Below, piece by piece: positions 55,697-59,209 of a DNA stretch of 59,209 bases. The notes under the pieces were generated by a model. It had not been told where the DNA came from and did no database searches. It saw only the letters and a program-made list of their open reading frames with translations. The position numbers and the translations under genes are program-made. The stretch is from Bacteroides sp. (lineage in GTDB: Bacteria; Bacteroidota; Bacteroidia; Bacteroidales; Muribaculaceae), in assembly GCA_014802175.1 (NCBI GenBank), contig JAAVCU010000017.1, positions 43,594-102,802 of the forward strand. Direction: 5' to 3'. Within the stretch, counting starts at the first letter, position 1. Every line of letters starts with the position of its first letter.

Positions 55697-56965
55697 ATGA
55701 AAATAAAAATTTTATTGGCGGGTGCGCTGTTATCCGCTGCCGGAGTTTCGGCTCAGACTTCATCGCCATATTCAATGTATGGTTATGGTATAATCGGCGA
55801 CCGTGCCACTTCGCTTCAGTCGCAGATGGGTGGCGTTGGTTATGCCATGAACTCCGGACGACAGATAAACGTAATGAACCCCGCTTCATACGCGGCTATA
55901 GACTCGCTGACATTCCTTTTCGACTTGGGTGCCGATGTGTCGATGCTCTGGAGTAAGGAGGGTTCGGTGAAAGAGAGGTCTACCGGTGGTGGTGTCAATT
56001 ATGTTACCATGCAGTTCCCGATCTGTAAGTTTATGGGTGGATCTGTCGGACTTATCCCGTACAGCTCCGTAGGATACGCATTCGGTAACGAGATCCAGCA
56101 TGGTGTGCTCGAAAATTCCGGATCGGGAGGTATCAATGAGCTTTATCTTGGTGTGAGTGGGAAATATGCCGGTTTCTCGTTGGGCGCCAACATCAGCTAC
56201 GATTTCGGTAACATCGTCAACGACGTTTTCGCAACCCCGGTTAGCGGTGGTCAGACCAAGTTCGAACACGTGATGCAGGTGCGCGACTGGAATATCAATA
56301 TCGGTGCGCAATACACCGCCCGCTGGAATCGCTGGAATAAACTTGTGGTCGGAGCCACATATTCTCCGCGCAAGAGCATGCGTGGAAAGACATTCGTGAC
56401 CCAGCAGGAGGCAACGCAAGAATCGCGCCCCGACACCATAGCCTTCATGCGTATGAATGATAAGTATTTCACTCCCACATCAATCGGTGCGGGTATCAGC
56501 TATACGTTCGAGAAGAATTATCGCCTTATGGTGGAGGCGGACGTAACCTGGCAGCAGTGGAGCAAAGCTCCTTACGCGGCCCTCTACGGTCCGGATGATG
56601 TGCTCAATCAGAAGAAGGGTGAGCTTATCTCCGCAGGTATGGATTTCTATGATCGCACACGCTATGCCTTCGGTGTGGAGTATATCCCCCGTCTTCGCGG
56701 AAGCTACGGACAGCGCATCTCTTACCGCCTTGGTGCCTACACCGGTCAGGATTATCTCAACATCAATGGAAATAAGGTTAAGGAGACCGGTGTGACTTGC
56801 GGTTTCGGTTTCCCGACACCCGAGGGTAAGACCATGATCAACCTTGGTCTGGAGTGGAAGACACGCTCTGCATCGCCTCAGAAACTTATCGGTGAGAATT
56901 ATCTCAACGTGACTTTAGGTGTGAATTTCAACGAAGTCTGGTTCTGGAAGAGAAAGATCCGTTAA
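55697..56965 (+). CDS. Outer membrane beta-barrel protein
   Basis: A 422-residue protein with a signal peptide (cleavage near SAQ, residue 20), beta-strand-rich sequence and a C-terminal stretch NVTLGVNFNEVWFWKRKIR. The N-terminus SSPYSMYGYGIIGDRATSLQ, the NPASYAAID block and the general pattern resemble FadL/OmpP1-like barrels. Substrate unknown. It is the gene between coaX and lptC. Confidence 0.8.
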   Translation: MKIKILLAGALLSAAGVSAQTSSPYSMYGYGIIGDRATSLQSQMGGVGYAMNSGRQINVMNPASYAAIDSLTFLFDLGADVSMLWSKEGSVKERSTGGGVNYVTMQFPICKFMGGSVGLIPYSSVGYAFGNEIQHGVLENSGSGGINELYLGVSGKYAGFSLGANISYDFGNIVNDVFATPVSGGQTKFEHVMQVRDWNINIGAQYTARWNRWNKLVVGATYSPRKSMRGKTFVTQQEATQESRPDTIAFMRMNDKYFTPTSIGAGISYTFEKNYRLMVEADVTWQQWSKAPYAALYGPDDVLNQKKGELISAGMDFYDRTRYAFGVEYIPRLRGSYGQRISYRLGAYTGQDYLNINGNKVKETGVTCGFGFPTPEGKTMINLGLEWKTRSASPQKLIGENYLNVTLGVNFNEVWFWKRKIR

Positions 56966-56989
56966 TAGTGATTGGTTGCTGCTGAGAAT

Positions 56990-57535
56990 ATGAGAGCGTT
57001 GATAGCATTGATGCTGGCTATTGTGGCTTTGGCTGTGGGATGTACGCGCGAGCGCAAGGTGGATGTGGCTTCAAGCCTGAACCCTGCGCGCATGCCCTCC
57101 ATGTCCACCACCAATGTGAATACACTCATATCCGATTCCGGCGTAATACAGTATAAGATCGTCTCACCTCTCTGGGAGATGTTCAACGAGGCGGATACCC
57201 CTTACTGGCGTTTCCCGCAAGGATTATATCTTCAGAAATATGACCCTTATTTCCAGGTGATAGCAACGGTAGCTGCCGATTCGGCGAAATATTTCACTAA
57301 TCAACGCCTGTGGAAACTCGAAGGGCATGTGGAGATGACGAAAGTTCCTAAAGATCTCTTTCTCTCGGAGCGTATCTTCTGGGATCAGCGCAAAGCTCAG
57401 ATTTATAGCGATACTTTCATTCATATCGAAAATGCTACCCATGTGCTGGAGGGCACAGGCTTCGTTTCCAACGAACGCCTGACCCAGTATCGCATCCTTA
57501 ACCCCGAAGGTATCTTCCCCGTAGAAAAGAATTAA
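56990..57535 (+). CDS. lptC: LptC family LPS-export lipoprotein
   Basis: A 181-residue lipoprotein (lipobox LAVGC, Cys18) of the LptC/DUF1239 family that links the LptBFG pump to LptA in the periplasm. MSTTNVNTLISDSGVIQYKI and LEGHVEMT are typical. The frame can be extended to a TTG at 56972, but ATG at 56990 (MRALIALML) gives a clean lipoprotein signal. It follows the barrel gene by 24 bases and is followed by the MITE-like element. Confidence 0.88.
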   Translation: MRALIALMLAIVALAVGCTRERKVDVASSLNPARMPSMSTTNVNTLISDSGVIQYKIVSPLWEMFNEADTPYWRFPQGLYLQKYDPYFQVIATVAADSAKYFTNQRLWKLEGHVEMTKVPKDLFLSERIFWDQRKAQIYSDTFIHIENATHVLEGTGFVSNERLTQYRILNPEGIFPVEKN

Positions 57536-57541
57536 ATTTAT

Positions 57542-57735
57542 GAGTGTGTTTACTTTTAAATGATTTTAGCACAAAGAGAGATTTTGGAGTGAATTTTCAA
57601 AATTGAAGAAGGAGCAATGCGGGCATTGCGACTGATGAAAGTTTGAAAAAGCGCCCAAAAGATCCTTTGTGATGAAATCAAAAATTACAATACACACTCT
57701 TCATTTATTAATTTGGTTTAAAAGTAAACACACTC
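57542..57735. mobile_element. MITE-like element with 19-bp perfect terminal inverted repeats
   Basis: GAGTGTGTTTACTTTTAAA at 57542-57560 is the exact inverse of 57717-57735. The 194-base unit fills the gap between lptC and the CNNM/CBS gene. Internal palindromes include GCAATGC-GG-GCATTGC (57614-57629), AATTTTCAAAATT (57592-57604) and a near-inverted pair CACAAAG/CTTTGTG (57570-57576 with 57665-57671). No coding frame and no clear target-site duplication are visible. A large mRNA or termination structure is an alternative reading. Confidence 0.65.
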
Positions 57736-57736
57736 G

Positions 57737-59020
57737 ATGACTCTTCCTTTAACTCTTGCAATCATAATAGCCGTGGTGGCTGTGCTTTTCTCCGGCCTTT
57801 TCTCCGGCTCGGAGATAGCCTTCGTGCAAAGCTCAAAAGTGCGGATGGAGATCGATGCCGCCCGTGGAGGCCTTGTCGATAAACTTATCAAAGGATTTTC
57901 TCGCCATGAAGACATGTTCATCTCCACGCTGCTTGTGGGTAATAACGTTGTGCTCGTTATCTATGGTATCGCCTTCTCGGCAATCGTCAATCCGATCTTC
58001 GAGCGGTGGTTCAATAACAACGAGGCGTTGACGCTTGTGTGTAACACTGTCTGCTCCACCGGCGTTATTCTTCTTCTGGGTGAGTTTCTGCCGAAGACCA
58101 CTTTCCGCATCAATCCCAATTTTATGATGCGCTTGCTCGCACTTCCTCTGTATCTTATATATCTCGCGCTCTATCCGGTGTCATGGCTTGTGTCGGCAAT
58201 CTCCAAAGGGTTGATGAAGCTTTTCGGACTCGATGCTGAGGAGGTGGCGGATGCACGTCTCACCATGGATGAACTCGACGACTATATCCAGCAGAGCATC
58301 GAAGACCGCGAGAGTGGTCAGGTGGTGGAGAACGAAGTGAAGATCTTCCGTAAGGCCATCGACTTCAAGGATACCCAGATCGCCGAATGTATGATACCGC
58401 GCAATGAGATTGTGGCGGTGCCGTTGCGAGGCACAAGCCGCGAGCAGCTCATCAAGGTCTTTATGGCTACAGGGTTGTCGAAGGTGGTTGTGTATCGGGA
58501 GGATATCGATGACGTGGCTGGATATATCCACGTTTCCGAGCTTTTCAATACCACGGCCGATTGGCGTCGCAAACTCAAACCTGTCATCTTTACACCTGAG
58601 ACAATGCTCGCCAATAAGATGATGCGCCGCATGATGAGCGAGAAACGAACCCTCGCCATGGTTGTAGATGAATTTGGCGGCACTGCCGGACTCGTCACCC
58701 TTGAGGATATAGTGGAGGAGATCTTCGGTGAGATCGAAGATGAACATGATGTAAAGCGGATTGTGGCGCGTAAGATTTCAGATAACGTCTACGAATTCTC
58801 CGGACGTGTGGAGATCTCCGCCATCAACGAAGACTTCGGACTCGGTATCAAGGAGAGTGAGGAATACCACACGCTCTCCGGCTACATCCTTGAGAGCCTC
58901 CAGGCTCTCCCCAAGCAGGGCGACACCTTCGACCTCGACTCACTGCGCTTCACCATCGAGAAGATGACCACCACCCGCATCGAACTGGTCCGCATCGAGC
59001 TCCTCCCCGCCGATAAATGA
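57737..59020 (+). CDS. CNNM/CBS-domain hemolysin-family membrane protein (CorC/HlyC-like)
   Basis: A 427-residue membrane protein: a CNNM transmembrane domain (residues 1-160, several helices, FSGSEIAFVQSSKV), two CBS domains (about 210-330, MIPRNEIVAVPLRG, VVDEFGGTAGLVTLEDIVEE) and a CorC_HlyC C-terminal module (about 345-425). The family is related to magnesium/cobalt transport and, in Bacteroidetes, to GldE. It starts one base after the MITE-like element, which therefore supplies its upstream region. Confidence 0.92.
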   Translation: MTLPLTLAIIIAVVAVLFSGLFSGSEIAFVQSSKVRMEIDAARGGLVDKLIKGFSRHEDMFISTLLVGNNVVLVIYGIAFSAIVNPIFERWFNNNEALTLVCNTVCSTGVILLLGEFLPKTTFRINPNFMMRLLALPLYLIYLALYPVSWLVSAISKGLMKLFGLDAEEVADARLTMDELDDYIQQSIEDRESGQVVENEVKIFRKAIDFKDTQIAECMIPRNEIVAVPLRGTSREQLIKVFMATGLSKVVVYREDIDDVAGYIHVSELFNTTADWRRKLKPVIFTPETMLANKMMRRMMSEKRTLAMVVDEFGGTAGLVTLEDIVEEIFGEIEDEHDVKRIVARKISDNVYEFSGRVEISAINEDFGLGIKESEEYHTLSGYILESLQALPKQGDTFDLDSLRFTIEKMTTTRIELVRIELLPADK

Positions 59021-59024
59021 CCCC

Positions 59025-59209
59025 ATGCCTTCTCCCAAAGACTTCAAACATCAGATGGGAAGGCGTGATTGCAATCACGATTACTTCCTCTTGTTCGTAA
59101 AGCAAACCATCCAAAGACATATCGGTAACGAGATTGCGGTGATTAAAGTCAAATGCAATAAGTTCCTTCATGAAAATTATCCGCAATATGATAAGCTACC
59201 GGTGTTTAA
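59025..59209 (+). other. Possible partial coding region at the window edge
   Basis: A frame beginning ATG at 59025 (MPSPKDFKHQMGRR) stays open to the window end at 59209, 61 codons. An overlapping leftward frame (from 59171) also exists. I recognise no family in either and no ribosome-binding site, so coding status is undecided. Confidence 0.2.

Noticed and set aside
58950-59186. 78-codon leftward frame at the window end
   Set aside because: Its C-terminal third is antisense of the CNNM/CBS gene and no family is recognised; coding potential of the edge region is left open.

Overview
The window is chromosomal DNA from a member of the Bacteroidales, most likely a gut Muribaculaceae-like bacterium. 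This is inferred from several signs. There is a SusC/SusD pair with an ECF sigma factor and FecR anti-sigma factor, a type IX secretion C-terminal domain, Bacteroidetes-specific families (DUF4270, DUF4924) and many TAnnTTTG -7 boxes, some with a TTTG or TTG element 20 bases upstream. No plasmid, phage or complete insertion-sequence gene is visible.

Layout. 1-8.8 kb: ridA, a Uup-type ABC-F ATPase, a lipoprotein, then a leftward operon (GT5 starch-synthase domain, DUF4270 lipoprotein, CapA-like phosphoesterase, YbiT-type ABC-F). 9-11.8 kb: panC-panD and ffh. 11.9-31.6 kb: an accessory region. It holds a GH127-type glycosidase with a jelly-roll partner, a 1,800-residue T9SS cargo protein, FecR and ECF sigma genes, and a divergent SusC-SusD pair followed by two secreted glycerophosphodiester phosphodiesterases and a phytase-like histidine acid phosphatase. 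31.7-45 kb: galE, a sugar nucleotidyltransferase, holB, an AddB-like nuclease, rplY (L25) behind a structured leader, pth, an S4-domain protein, a double-META lipoprotein, ndh and a TPR protein. 45-48.5 kb: thrS-infC-rpmI-rplT. 48.8-54 kb: a nitroreductase, a structured non-coding RNA, prfC, rfbD, a DUF4924 gene and a solitary ECF sigma gene. 54-59 kb: FtsB/DivIC-like protein, a four-helix membrane protein, coaX, an outer-membrane barrel, lptC and a CNNM/CBS (CorC/HlyC) protein.

How the genes fit together. The best candidate for a little-described system is 22.1-31.6 kb. A SusC receptor with an STN signalling domain, its SusD, two paralogous GDPD enzymes and a histidine acid phosphatase all face the envelope and lie next to an ECF/FecR switch. 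Together they suggest uptake and stepwise dephosphorylation of a phosphodiester substrate (glycerophosphoinositol, teichoic-acid fragments or phospholipid headgroups) rather than of an ordinary glycan. The substrate is inference.

Non-coding structure is rich. There is a family of intergenic tandem repeats with an exact 7-base period at nine places, a MITE-like 194-bp element with 19-bp perfect terminal inverted repeats, a nonamer array, a roughly 310-nt ncRNA with 6S-like architecture, a structured L25 leader, and a hairpin before rplT that could be an L20 operator. All positions and pairings were read by eye; no database search was possible.
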